This document shows positions 41,862 through 52,182 of a stretch of DNA of 64,000 nucleotides, piece by piece. A model generated the notes under the pieces. It did not search any database. It was not told where the DNA came from and was given only the letters and a program-made list of their open reading frames with translations. Origin of the DNA: Pseudomonas alliivorans (GTDB taxonomy: Bacteria > Pseudomonadota > Gammaproteobacteria > Pseudomonadales > Pseudomonadaceae). Location of the stretch: NCBI RefSeq assembly GCF_017826695.1, contig NZ_JAFFZW010000007.1:248001-312000 (forward strand). The letters are read 5' to 3'. How positions within the stretch are numbered: position 1 is the stretch's first letter; every line of letters starts with the position of its first letter. Made by a program: the position numbers and the translations under genes.

Positions 41862-43166
41862 TCAGCTGCGTTCGGCGACCTGAGGCGTGTCCCACTCAGG
41901 GACAGGCCGCTTGGCTGTCGATCGGTTGTCGAGTTGCTGCATCAGCACCTGGCGATCACAGGCGTTTTCCGAAAGCGAGATCACCACGGTGGCGACCGCA
42001 TTGCTGGCCAGGCTGGTCAGCGCGCGGGCTTCGGACATGAACCGGTCGATACCGATCAGCAAGGCCAGGCCCGCCAGCGGAATGTCGTGGATGACGGTCA
42101 GGGTCGAAGCCAGTGCAACGAAGCCGCTGCCGGTCACGCCAGCCGCGCCTTTTGAGGACAACAGCATGATCGCCAGCATGGTCAGGGTCTGGGTCACGCT
42201 CAGTTCGATGTTGCAGGCCTGGGCGATGAACACGGCAGCCAGCGACAGATAAATCGCCGTGCCGTCCAGGTTGAAGGAATAACCGGTTGGCAGCACCAAC
42301 CCCACTACACCCTTCCTGCAACCCAGCGCCTGCAGTTTTTCCAGCATGCGTGGCATCACCGGTTCCGTGGACGAAGTGCCCAGCACCACCAGAAACTCTT
42401 CGCGGAAATAGCGCAGCAGTTTCCACAGGCTGAAGCCGTTGGCCCGGCAGATACTGCCCAGCACCACGAACACGAAGAAGCCGCAGGCGATGTACAGCGT
42501 CATGATCAGCTTGGCGAGCGAGCCCAGCGAGGTGATGCCGTACTGACCCACGGTGAACGCCAGCGCGCCGAACGCGCCAATGGGGGCGAAGCGCATCAGG
42601 TAGGAGAACATCTTGAAGACCATCTGCGAGGCCGACTCAAGCACGTTCAGCACCGGCTTGCCGCGCTCGCCCAGCGACGACAACGCAAAGCCCGACAGCA
42701 CAGCGATGAACAGCACCGGCAGCACTTCACCCTTGTTGAACGCCCCCACGAAAGTCTCGGGAATGATGTGCATGAAGAAATCCACGACACCAAGTCTGGC
42801 AGCCGATTCGGTGTACTGGGACAGGCCCGCCGTGCTGAGTTTTGCCGGATCGATGTTCATGCCTGTACCGGGCTGGAACACGTAAACCGCGACCAGCCCG
42901 ATGATCAGGCTGATCACGGTCAGTCCCAGAAACAGCAGCAGCGTCTTGCTCATCAGGCGTCCGAGCGACTTTTTGTCGCTCATGCCGGCAATGCCGGTGA
43001 CGATGGTGCAGAACACCACCGGGGCGATCATCATCTTGATCAGCTTGATGAACGCATCGCCCAGCGGTTTGAGGGCGACAGCCTGCTGTGCCCAGAAATG
43101 GCCGACCAGGACCCCGAGGATCACGGCGCAGATGATCTGGAAATACAGTGATTTTGCGATTTTCAT
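41862..43166 (-). CDS. dctA: C4-dicarboxylate:cation symporter DctA-like
   Basis: A 434-residue DAACS-family transporter. The start 'SLYFQIICAVILGVLVGHF', 'LIKMMIAPVVFCTIVTGIAGM', the re-entrant loop 'FLVVLGTSSTEPVMPRMLEKL' and 'VVGLVLPTGYSFNLDGTAIYLSLAAVFIAQA' are clear, as is the C-terminal 'LLSSKGAAGVTGSGFVALASTL'. It imports succinate, fumarate, malate and similar acids with Na+ or H+. It is 58 bp after a GalD/PrpF-family gene. Pseudomonas has more than one dctA-like gene, so this may be a specialised paralogue. Confidence 0.92.
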   Translation of the reverse strand: MKIAKSLYFQIICAVILGVLVGHFWAQQAVALKPLGDAFIKLIKMMIAPVVFCTIVTGIAGMSDKKSLGRLMSKTLLLFLGLTVISLIIGLVAVYVFQPGTGMNIDPAKLSTAGLSQYTESAARLGVVDFFMHIIPETFVGAFNKGEVLPVLFIAVLSGFALSSLGERGKPVLNVLESASQMVFKMFSYLMRFAPIGAFGALAFTVGQYGITSLGSLAKLIMTLYIACGFFVFVVLGSICRANGFSLWKLLRYFREEFLVVLGTSSTEPVMPRMLEKLQALGCRKGVVGLVLPTGYSFNLDGTAIYLSLAAVFIAQACNIELSVTQTLTMLAIMLLSSKGAAGVTGSGFVALASTLTVIHDIPLAGLALLIGIDRFMSEARALTSLASNAVATVVISLSENACDRQVLMQQLDNRSTAKRPVPEWDTPQVAERS

Positions 43167-43224
43167 GAGGCATCACCCATTATTGGAGTTGTTCTGATGC
43201 GGATTGATAATCAGGTCAGGCGAT

Positions 43225-44307
43225 CTAGCCAGCCATTCGCTGAGCGAGCGGCGCGTACACTTCGCCGGAAAACAGCCGACGCGCCGTGCGTACCACCGAG
43301 GCCCGGATAGTCTGCCGATCAGGTCCCACGTAACTCATTGCGACGTCGATGGCCCCGCTCGGGTGTTCGATTCGCACGTGCTGCAGGCGCTCGCCGCCAC
43401 TGCTGCCAAGCAACTGCGAGACCACCGTGGCGTCACTGACACAGGCTGTTGCCAGGCCGATCGAGCCAGTAATCGCCAGCGCCTTGTGACAGTTATGCGG
43501 CATGAAGTAACGGACCTTGAGCGTGCCGCCTGCGCTGGGCAGGGAAACCAGCACAGGTTTGGGGATCACCTTGTCGCTGACATCACCCAGCCCCATCGCA
43601 GCCCCGGCCTTGAGCCGCAGCGCCTCGAGCTTGCGCAGGAAGTCGGTGTCCGCATCCAGCTCAGCAGGGCTCTCGTCGCCGCGTTTGCCCAGCAGCGAGG
43701 CCTCGATGATGACCATCGGCATCGCCATGTCGATGCAGGTCACCGCCACGCCGTCAAAGACATCGGTCTGTTGGCCGGTCGGAAACAGCTTGCCGGTCTT
43801 GCTGCCCGCCGCGTCGAGAAACGTCAGTTGCACGGGTGCGGCAGAACCGGGCACGCCGTCGATCTGCGTGTCACCGTCGTAACTGACCTGACCGCCCGGG
43901 GTGTTGACGTCGGCGCAGACAAACGTACCGGTGTTGAGGTTGCGAATCCGCACCTGGGTGACAGCACCGGTCGCCGCCACCAACCCGTGCTCGACCGCGA
44001 AAGGCCCGACCGCACAGAGCATGTTGCCGCAGTTGGGGGCAGTGTCGACACGGCGCTGGGACACCATCACCTGCACGAACAGGTAATCGACGTCGGCCTC
44101 AGGGTGCGCAGACGGGCTGACAATGGCGACCTTGCTGGTCTGCGGACTGCCGCCTCCAATGCCATCGATTTCCAGCTCATGCCCCGAGCCCATGACGGCC
44201 AGCAGCAGTTCGTCACGTTCGGCCGTTGAAACAGGTAGATCACTGGCGAGGAATACCGGCCCCTTGGAGGTGCCGCCGCGCATGAGAACGCAGGGAATCG
44301 GTTGCAT
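43225..44307 (-). CDS. PrpF/GalD-family isomerase (4-oxalomesaconate tautomerase or aconitate isomerase)
   Basis: A 360-residue protein with two diaminopimelate-epimerase-like domains. Motifs: 'VLMRGGTSKGPVF' at ~6-18, 'DTAPNCGNMLCAVGPFAVEHG' with a catalytic cysteine, and 'KVRYFMPHNCHKALAITGSIGLA' in the second domain. The ATG at 44307 gives the length of P. putida GalD. GalD works in gallate degradation, but galA, galB and galC are not in the window; the other genes here are organic-acid transporters. An isomerase for aconitate-like acids, as PrpF, is a reasonable alternative. It leads the four-gene unit and is divergent from a LysR gene. Confidence 0.82.
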   Translation of the reverse strand: MQPIPCVLMRGGTSKGPVFLASDLPVSTAERDELLLAVMGSGHELEIDGIGGGSPQTSKVAIVSPSAHPEADVDYLFVQVMVSQRRVDTAPNCGNMLCAVGPFAVEHGLVAATGAVTQVRIRNLNTGTFVCADVNTPGGQVSYDGDTQIDGVPGSAAPVQLTFLDAAGSKTGKLFPTGQQTDVFDGVAVTCIDMAMPMVIIEASLLGKRGDESPAELDADTDFLRKLEALRLKAGAAMGLGDVSDKVIPKPVLVSLPSAGGTLKVRYFMPHNCHKALAITGSIGLATACVSDATVVSQLLGSSGGERLQHVRIEHPSGAIDVAMSYVGPDRQTIRASVVRTARRLFSGEVYAPLAQRMAG

Positions 44308-44403
44308 AAAGTCTGACTCTTGGTGATCAATTGGAGGCATTGATGCGTTGAAAGCAAGAGTCACACGGATGTTCGGGTTTTATCCAATGCAAAGATCGTA
44401 GCC

Positions 44404-44426
44404 ATTATTCCACTTAAAGAAATAAT
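44404..44426. promoter_or_regulatory. LysR-box: perfect ATTATT-N11-AATAAT
   Basis: The inverted repeat ATTATT / AATAAT is separated by 11 bases, containing the T-N11-A core of LysR operators. It lies in the 167-bp divergent region, 49 bp before the LysR start and 97 bp from the GalD-family start. Confidence 0.7.
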
Positions 44427-44474
44427 ATAAGCTCATCAAATGGCCCTTCCATGCTCGGCAGCGAGGCATAAATC

Positions 44475-45365
44475 TTGGAATATGAACTGCAGGATATCCG
44501 ATCTTTCGTGAAGATCGCCGAACTTGGCAGCTTTCACGAAGCGGCCGACGTGCTGCATATTTCGCAACCAGCACTCACACGCCGCATCAAGAAGCTGGAA
44601 CAGGGTCTGGGCACGTCCTTGCTGGATCGCACCACACGAAGGGTCAGCCTGACGAGCGTAGGCCGGGATTTCTTTCCCAAGGCACGACGCCTGCTGGATG
44701 ATTTCGAGGATTCGATTCTCAATATCCGTGAACTGGCCGAACGTCAGATCGGTCAGGTGACCCTCGCCTGCATCCCGACCGCCGCATTCTATTTTCTGCC
44801 CAGCGTGATACGGCTGTACAACGAACGTTATCCACAGATCCGCATTCGTCTGCTCGATCTGAGCGCCAACGAAGGTCTGGAAGCCGTGCTGCGGGGCGAG
44901 GCGGATTTCGGCATCAATATGATGAGCGGCCAGCACCCCGACATTGAATTCGTGCCACTGGTAAAAGAGCCGTTCGTACTGGCGTGCCGGCGTGATCATG
45001 AACTGGCCAGACGCGAATCCGTGGCCTGGATTGAACTGAGCGATTATCGGCTGATTGGTGTAGGTCGTTTGAGCGGCAACCGGATGATCCTCGACCACGC
45101 ACTGGCCGGACTGGGCTGGCGTCCAAAGTGGTTCTACGAAGTGCAGCATCTGTCGACATCGCTGGGAATGGTCGAGGCAGGACTGGGCATCTCGGCCATG
45201 CCCAGCCTGGCGATGCCCGCCGAAGATCACCCGACGCTGGTGAGCGTTCCGCTGGTTGATCCGGTAGTGATCAGAACCCTGGGGCTCGTCTCCAGACGCG
45301 GCGCATCGCTGTCCCCCGCCGCCGAGAAATTCGTCGCGATGCTGTTGGAGCAGTGGCCACAGTAA
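44475..45365 (+). CDS. LysR-family regulator of the carboxylate unit
   Basis: A 296-residue regulator. HTH ~4-64 ('SFHEAADVLHISQPALTRRIKKLEQGLG'), effector domain ~90-290. The start is TTG at 44475: 'EYELQDIRSFVKIAELGSF' begins directly and the only nearby ATG is out of frame; GAGG precedes it at about 9 bp. It is divergent from the GalD-family gene and faces a perfect LysR box, so it most likely activates the isomerase-transporter-porin unit. It resembles GalR/CbbR-type LysR proteins, but the ligand is unknown. Confidence 0.9.
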   Translation: MEYELQDIRSFVKIAELGSFHEAADVLHISQPALTRRIKKLEQGLGTSLLDRTTRRVSLTSVGRDFFPKARRLLDDFEDSILNIRELAERQIGQVTLACIPTAAFYFLPSVIRLYNERYPQIRIRLLDLSANEGLEAVLRGEADFGINMMSGQHPDIEFVPLVKEPFVLACRRDHELARRESVAWIELSDYRLIGVGRLSGNRMILDHALAGLGWRPKWFYEVQHLSTSLGMVEAGLGISAMPSLAMPAEDHPTLVSVPLVDPVVIRTLGLVSRRGASLSPAAEKFVAMLLEQWPQ

Positions 45366-45410
45366 CGGCTGACGAAACAGGCATGGATGGCCGGAAAAAC
45401 GAACGGTGTC

Positions 45411-46526
45411 TCAATGCGCGAACAGCAACCGACACTCCAGGCCCGGCGCGCCGTCGACAAAGGCAATGTCGCCTTTGAGCTGCTGAGCGAGTGACCGAAT
45501 GATGCGCATGCCGACGGACGAGTTTTTCCTGACCTCAAACCCCTGCGGCAGCCCCTTGCCCTGATCTGCAACGATGAGACGGATCTGGCCATCCACCGCT
45601 TTCAGGCTGATGCTGACACTGCCGGGGGTTGTTTCGTCGTAAGCGTATTTCAAGGCGTTGGTGATCAGCTCGTTGAGAATCAGCGCCAGCGGGATGGCCT
45701 TGTCCAGCGACAACACCACGCTGTCCATGTCCACCACAAAGAACGTCTGACTGGATGCCGAGCCCTGGATGCCTGCAATGACTTGCGCCAGATAGGCGCC
45801 AGCGTTCACGGCTTCCACCTGATCGGCCTGATACAGCTTTTCATGGACCGCTGCGATGCTGGTGATGCGCCTGCAGGTGTCGACCAGCGCCGCCTGGGCC
45901 TGTGGATCGCTCATTTGCCTGATCTGAAGTTGAATCAGGCCGATGATCAATTGCAGGTGGTTTTTGGTGCGGTGGTTGACTTCCTTGAGCAGCATTTCCT
46001 TCTGCAACAGCAGCTGATCCTTCTCAAGAAGCGAGCGCCGCAACTCAAGTTGGGTCATGACCTGCCTGGCCAGAACCACGAGTGCAGACTGCTGTTCGTC
46101 TGTCAGCGTTCGTGGCTGACGGTCCAGTATGCACAGCGTGCCCAGGCCATGACCTTCAGCGGTTTGCAGCAGGCACCCTGCATAGAAACGCAGCCCGGCG
46201 TCGGCGGTGACCAGCGGGTTGAGGCACATTCTGGGGTCTTCGCGCAGATCGGAAATGATCGTCAGTCCGGGCTGCAGCAGCACATGCCTGCAGATCGACA
46301 CGTCCAGCGGCGTCTCGTCAATGCCCAGACCGACCTCGGCCTTGAACCATTGGCGGTGGTCTTCGATCAGGTTGACGACTGATATGGGAGCGCCGCATAA
46401 CCTGGCCGCCAGTTCGACCAGGTCATCGAAGTCCGACTCCCGGGGCGTATCGAGAATGCCGTAGCTGCGCAGCGCAGTGAGACGCTCCGCGCTATCGGCT
46501 GTATCCGCGACAAGGGGCCCTGGCAT
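45411..46526 (-). CDS. Soluble sensor histidine kinase, GAF + HisKA_2
   Basis: About 371 residues from ATG 46526, which has AGGA 7-8 bp upstream; longer in-frame starts at 46616 (ATG) and 46619 (GTG) would add up to 31 residues. A GAF domain (~15-165) opens with 'AERLTALRSYGILDTPRESDFDDLV' and contains 'ISVVNLIEDHRQWFKAEVGL'. The kinase core has the HisKA_2 box 'LLKEVNHRTKNHLQLI' and HATPase motifs 'LILNELITNALKYAY' and 'VADQGKGLP'. No membrane segment is present. Related kinases answer to cytosolic or light/redox signals. It is divergent from a hybrid kinase; they may form one pathway. Confidence 0.87.
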   Translation of the reverse strand: MPGPLVADTADSAERLTALRSYGILDTPRESDFDDLVELAARLCGAPISVVNLIEDHRQWFKAEVGLGIDETPLDVSICRHVLLQPGLTIISDLREDPRMCLNPLVTADAGLRFYAGCLLQTAEGHGLGTLCILDRQPRTLTDEQQSALVVLARQVMTQLELRRSLLEKDQLLLQKEMLLKEVNHRTKNHLQLIIGLIQLQIRQMSDPQAQAALVDTCRRITSIAAVHEKLYQADQVEAVNAGAYLAQVIAGIQGSASSQTFFVVDMDSVVLSLDKAIPLALILNELITNALKYAYDETTPGSVSISLKAVDGQIRLIVADQGKGLPQGFEVRKNSSVGMRIIRSLAQQLKGDIAFVDGAPGLECRLLFAH

Positions 46527-46740
46527 TGGTTGGTTCCTGTCATCAAATACGGGAAAGACGCCTGGCACTGACGAGCCTTCGGCCGGGGTCTGAGCACCAT
46601 GATGCACTTTTAACATCACTTAAGTCCGTAATTTATGGAATGATCGCGTGTCAGTGATGCTCACGTCGGGCCATGTGACCGCAAAAGTTTTCCAACCGCA
46701 CAACTTCTGCCCAGCAAAACTGCCTGATACCTGAGGCCTT

Positions 46741-48836
<2,096 letters not shown>

Positions 48837-48858
<22 letters not shown>

Positions 48859-49133
48859 AGCATGGGGTAGTGCTCGTAGTGGCCTACCCCTTGTTTGACG
48901 ACGGGATCCTGTGACGTGAAGTCGCCGATCTCCTGATCATCGTCGATCTGATACAAAGAGACACCGTAACCACCGTGCTCATCCATGACCGGCCCATGCG
49001 CGACAATCACGCTCTTGTCGAGCAGCTCGTTCAGATAGGCCCCATGCTGCGCCATCAGGGCGCGTTCGATATCGGTCATCGTGGCGAGAAAGTCCGCCCT
49101 GGGCGGAAGGTATTTGCACAAATAGAACTTCAT
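48837..49133 (-). CDS. YciI-family protein
   Basis: A 98-residue ferredoxin-like-fold protein. Family features: 'MTDIERALMAQHGAYLNELLDKSVIVAHGPVMDEHGGYGVSLYQI' with the His-Asp dyad pattern of YCII proteins (His30 and an Asp near 51). The exact role is unknown for most members; some are small dehydratases or hydrolases in catabolism. The gene end overlaps the 3' end of the convergent hybrid-kinase gene by 22 bp. It follows the dehydrogenase gene on the same strand with a 47-bp gap. Confidence 0.85.
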
Positions 49134-49180
49134 GGTCAGTCACCTGCAAGAGAAGGAAGGATCGTTCACGGGCATCTGGG

Positions 49181-49987
49181 CTATCGAGCCGAGGCGACGC
49201 TCTTCAGGATCGAACTTTCGAAGATTTTGGGGGCGTGATGCTGCAGGAACACGATCATTCCCGACATCTTGCCGACCGGGTTGCGAAACGGCGGGTTGCG
49301 GACGCCTATCAGCCTGATGATTTTCTCGACTACGGCATCCGGCGCCTGCGCTTCGTTCAGGCCCTTCTGGGTCGCCGCGTCAACCTTGCGCCGGTACTGA
49401 TCGTACGCTGCGATCTGCTGACCTTTCGAAGCCACGGCATTCATCCCCAGTTTTGTTTTGAACCAGACAGGCTCGACCATACTGACGCTGATATTGAACG
49501 GGTCCAGCTCAAAGCGCAGCGACTTGAAGTAGCCTTCGACCGCGTGTTTGGACGCCGAGTAATAGGACAGGTTGGGCGGCCCTATCAAACCGACAATCGA
49601 GCTGACCGTGATGATCTGACCGCCCTTCTTGTCGCGCATGAATGGCAGCAGCGCATTCGTCAACCTGACGGTGCCCCAGAAGTTGGTTTCGAACTGCTCC
49701 CGCGCTGCCTCGACAGGCGTTTCCTCGGCAATACCGGTCAGCATGTAACCGGCGTTATTGATCAGCACATCGACGCGCGGGATGTTCGTGAACAGTTGCT
49801 CGACAAAAAACTTGATGGACGCGTCATCGGTTACATCAAGGCGCAGCAGTTTGAAGGGGAAACGGCCAGCGTGGGTCTGGGGATGACGGCTGGTGCCGAT
49901 CACCTCGAAGCCTTGATCGTGAAGTCGGGTAGCAAGCAGGAGCCCGAAGCCTGAGGATGCGCCGGTAATCAACACTGTCTTTTTCAT
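49181..49987 (-). CDS. Short-chain dehydrogenase/reductase
   Basis: A 268-residue classical SDR. Cofactor motif 'TGASSGFGLLLATRL' (8-22), 'NNAG' at 77-80, catalytic Ser130, Tyr143 and Lys147 ('SYYSASKHAV'). The C-terminal part ('FLQHHAPKIFESSIL') suggests an association with a lipophilic or ketone substrate. The ATG at 49987 has weak but acceptable upstream sequence; a longer frame adds 63 residues without coding character. It is divergent from an AraC-type regulator 275 bp away, which probably controls it. Confidence 0.87.
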   Translation of the reverse strand: MKKTVLITGASSGFGLLLATRLHDQGFEVIGTSRHPQTHAGRFPFKLLRLDVTDDASIKFFVEQLFTNIPRVDVLINNAGYMLTGIAEETPVEAAREQFETNFWGTVRLTNALLPFMRDKKGGQIITVSSIVGLIGPPNLSYYSASKHAVEGYFKSLRFELDPFNISVSMVEPVWFKTKLGMNAVASKGQQIAAYDQYRRKVDAATQKGLNEAQAPDAVVEKIIRLIGVRNPPFRNPVGKMSGMIVFLQHHAPKIFESSILKSVASAR

Positions 49988-50262
49988 CTGGATGCCCTGA
50001 AGAGTCGCATGGGAGCCCGTTGTAAGGCCGCTCGGCGGGCTGTGACAGCGAAGCGATCCTGATGAGTCATCAGGTGCCCCTGACGCTGGCCCGTGACAAC
50101 AGATTGCTCGCGTCCCGGCCTTTTGACACTCGCACAACGCGCCAGAACGACTGCCCAACGCGCCAATCTTCAGCACGGTGCTTTGGCGTCATCGGCTATT
50201 GTGATGGCACGATCGGCTACCTAGACTGCCCCTCAACGTGCAGACACTTGAGTGAGACGCCC

Positions 50263-51345
50263 ATGAATGGCAGACGCAGCTCGGCGCTGGAATATTCGGT
50301 TTGGCCAGGATGGCGACTGCTGATGCAGGACGCTGGCGTGACCGCGCCTCCAGTGCTGCGACGCGCGCAGTTGCCGGGCGACCTGTTCGCACGCCGCAGC
50401 GTGCGCCTGAACTCGGCCGACTTCTTTCGGTTGTGGGAGGCCATAGAGGCAGAAGCCCGGTCATTGCAACCCACGGTTCCTACGCCACTGCAAATCGCAC
50501 GGGTCATGTCCTCGGACTGGTTCGATCCCGAATTGTTTGCCGCGTTGTGCAGCGCTCACATGAGAGGGGCCATGGAGCGCCTCGCCACCTACATACGGCT
50601 GATCGCGCCGATGGCCATACGCATGGTGCGCAACGATAAACACACCACCATTACGCTGGACTTCCTGACCGCTTCGCAGCCGCCACCGGCCGTGTTTCTG
50701 ATCTTCAAGATGGTGCTATTTGTGCAATTGGCGCGACTGGCCACTCGCACCCAGGTCAACCCACTGCAGATAAGCTGGCCATTGCCGGACGATTTCGAGA
50801 AAGACTCAGGCCTCTACGCAGCGTTTTTTGGCACCCCGGTCACTCACAGCGCTGTCACGACGCTGGTGCTGGACAACGCCGACATGGACCGCCCGTTTCT
50901 GACCGAAAATCACAAAATGTGGCTGTTTTTCGAGCCCGACCTGCGTCAGCGTCTTTCGGACCTGGACAGAACCTGCGGCATGCTGGAACGGGTACGCAGC
51001 GCATTGCTGGAAAGCCTGCCGGCCGGCGAGGTCTCGATGCAGGCGGTCGGTCGTAAACTGGGCGTCAGCACCCGCACCCTGCAACGCAGGCTGCAAAGTG
51101 AAGGCACCTCGTTTCAACAGATACTCGACACCCTGCGTGAATCGCTGGCACATCATTACCTTCGCAACACGGCCATGTCGAGTGCGGAAATTTCGTTCCT
51201 GCTGGGGTTCGAGGACCCCAACTCGTTCGCCAGGGCCTTTCAGGCCTGGACAGGAAAAACGCCGGGCGCGGTGCGCAACGAGAAGGCTGCAGACGAGATC
51301 GACTACGAGGCCGGTCTGAGGCTCTCGGAGCAGGGCCGACGATGA
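50263..51345 (+). CDS. AraC-family transcriptional regulator (OruR/AraC_binding_2 type)
   Basis: A 360-residue regulator. The N-terminal ~220 residues form the 'Arabinose-binding domain of AraC regulators, type 2' ('VLRRAQLPGDLFARRSVRLNSADFFRLWEAIE', 'WPLPDD..YAAFFGTPVTHSA'). The C-terminal two HTH motifs lie at ~255-345 ('VGRKLGVSTRTLQRRLQSEGTSFQQILD', 'AEISFLLGFEDPNSFARAFQAWTGKTP'). Start at 50263 with the frame upstream (from 50062) judged non-coding. It is divergent from the SDR gene, its probable target. Confidence 0.9.
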   Translation: MNGRRSSALEYSVWPGWRLLMQDAGVTAPPVLRRAQLPGDLFARRSVRLNSADFFRLWEAIEAEARSLQPTVPTPLQIARVMSSDWFDPELFAALCSAHMRGAMERLATYIRLIAPMAIRMVRNDKHTTITLDFLTASQPPPAVFLIFKMVLFVQLARLATRTQVNPLQISWPLPDDFEKDSGLYAAFFGTPVTHSAVTTLVLDNADMDRPFLTENHKMWLFFEPDLRQRLSDLDRTCGMLERVRSALLESLPAGEVSMQAVGRKLGVSTRTLQRRLQSEGTSFQQILDTLRESLAHHYLRNTAMSSAEISFLLGFEDPNSFARAFQAWTGKTPGAVRNEKAADEIDYEAGLRLSEQGRR

Positions 51346-51879
51346 ATGAACGGACAATTTGTCCTGTATCCCTGATTGACTTCATCGTCGACAAATCGCC
51401 CTCCAACACCGGGTGTTTGCTGCAAACCTCGATGCGTTAAACACGTAGTCAAACCTGACTCGATCCCAAACCGACGCTTTGGCTTTAACGCATCCGCCTG
51501 TTTTCCTCAGCCAGGTAAACACATCACGTGTCGACCGAGCGTGATCGCACATACTTCATCACCCGTTACTGAAAGCCACTTTTAAACCCTCAAAACAGAA
51601 TGATTACTCTGTTTTGTTAAATTAATGATTTATTGCTTAATATTAAATAAACAAGCAATTATAAAATTTTATTGGATATATTAAAGCAATAGAAACTTAA
51701 TATAACTGTATTTCAAGCAATTCAATTAACTGTTTTTCAATACATCTAACGAGAAAATAAAGCCTTTTCTTTGCCGCCCGAGAACTTTATCTCCACACTG
51801 CGGCCTTAACGCTCGCCGTCGGCCCTTGCCCTGTCCGACACACACTTATCGCTCACACACTCTATCTGGAGATTTCCCG
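51346..51879. other. Long spacer with AT-rich core upstream of GH3 operon
   Basis: 534 bp without a convincing gene. The part 51590-51770 is unusually AT-rich for this window, with many TTAA, AATTA and short A/T tracts ('TTAAATTAATGATTTATTG'). It could be an UP element plus promoter region, a site for MvaT/H-NS-like silencers, or a remnant of acquired DNA. A short possible frame at 51376-51585 lacks coding features. Confidence 0.5.
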
Positions 51880-52131
51880 ATGGCCAGACGCTTGCTGCCT
51901 GTCGCCGCCGCCGTAATGACGTGCCTTATCAACTTCCCCGCTTCGGCTGCGGACCCTCAGAACCTTTCGCCCGCCACCTCCAATGCGCTCCGTGCGCAGG
52001 TCGACGCCAAGCGTCAGCAGCTCACCGGTGCTGACGCAGTGACCCCAAAAAAACCGACTGGCGAACAAGCCCTGCTGGACGTTCCTGTCGATACCGCAGA
52101 TGCACCCGTCATGGAAGAAAAAAAGCCGTGA
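51880..52131 (+). CDS. Small secreted protein before the GH3 gene
   Basis: An 83-residue protein with a signal peptide (~1-23, cleavage after 'FPASA') and a short polar tail rich in Ala, Pro, Lys and Glu ('ADAVTPKKPTGEQALLDVPV'). TGGAGA stands 8 bp before the ATG. It lies 51 bp upstream of the beta-glucosidase and is probably co-transcribed. I do not recognise a domain; it may be a periplasmic helper or a degraded leader. Confidence 0.75.
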   Translation: MARRLLPVAAAVMTCLINFPASAADPQNLSPATSNALRAQVDAKRQQLTGADAVTPKKPTGEQALLDVPVDTADAPVMEEKKP

Positions 52132-52182
52132 GCGCTGCGTTGACTCAACCCTCACGCAAGCCATTATCCGAGGAGTAGTACC

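Noticed and set aside
43225..45365. Gallate degradation cluster
   Set aside because: Only a GalD-like enzyme and a LysR gene fit; galA, galB, galC and an aromatic acid transporter are absent, so I kept the general PrpF/GalD call.
51376..51585. Possible small gene after the AraC regulator
   Set aside because: Cys/Pro/Ser-rich composition without ribosome site or domain; more likely spacer.
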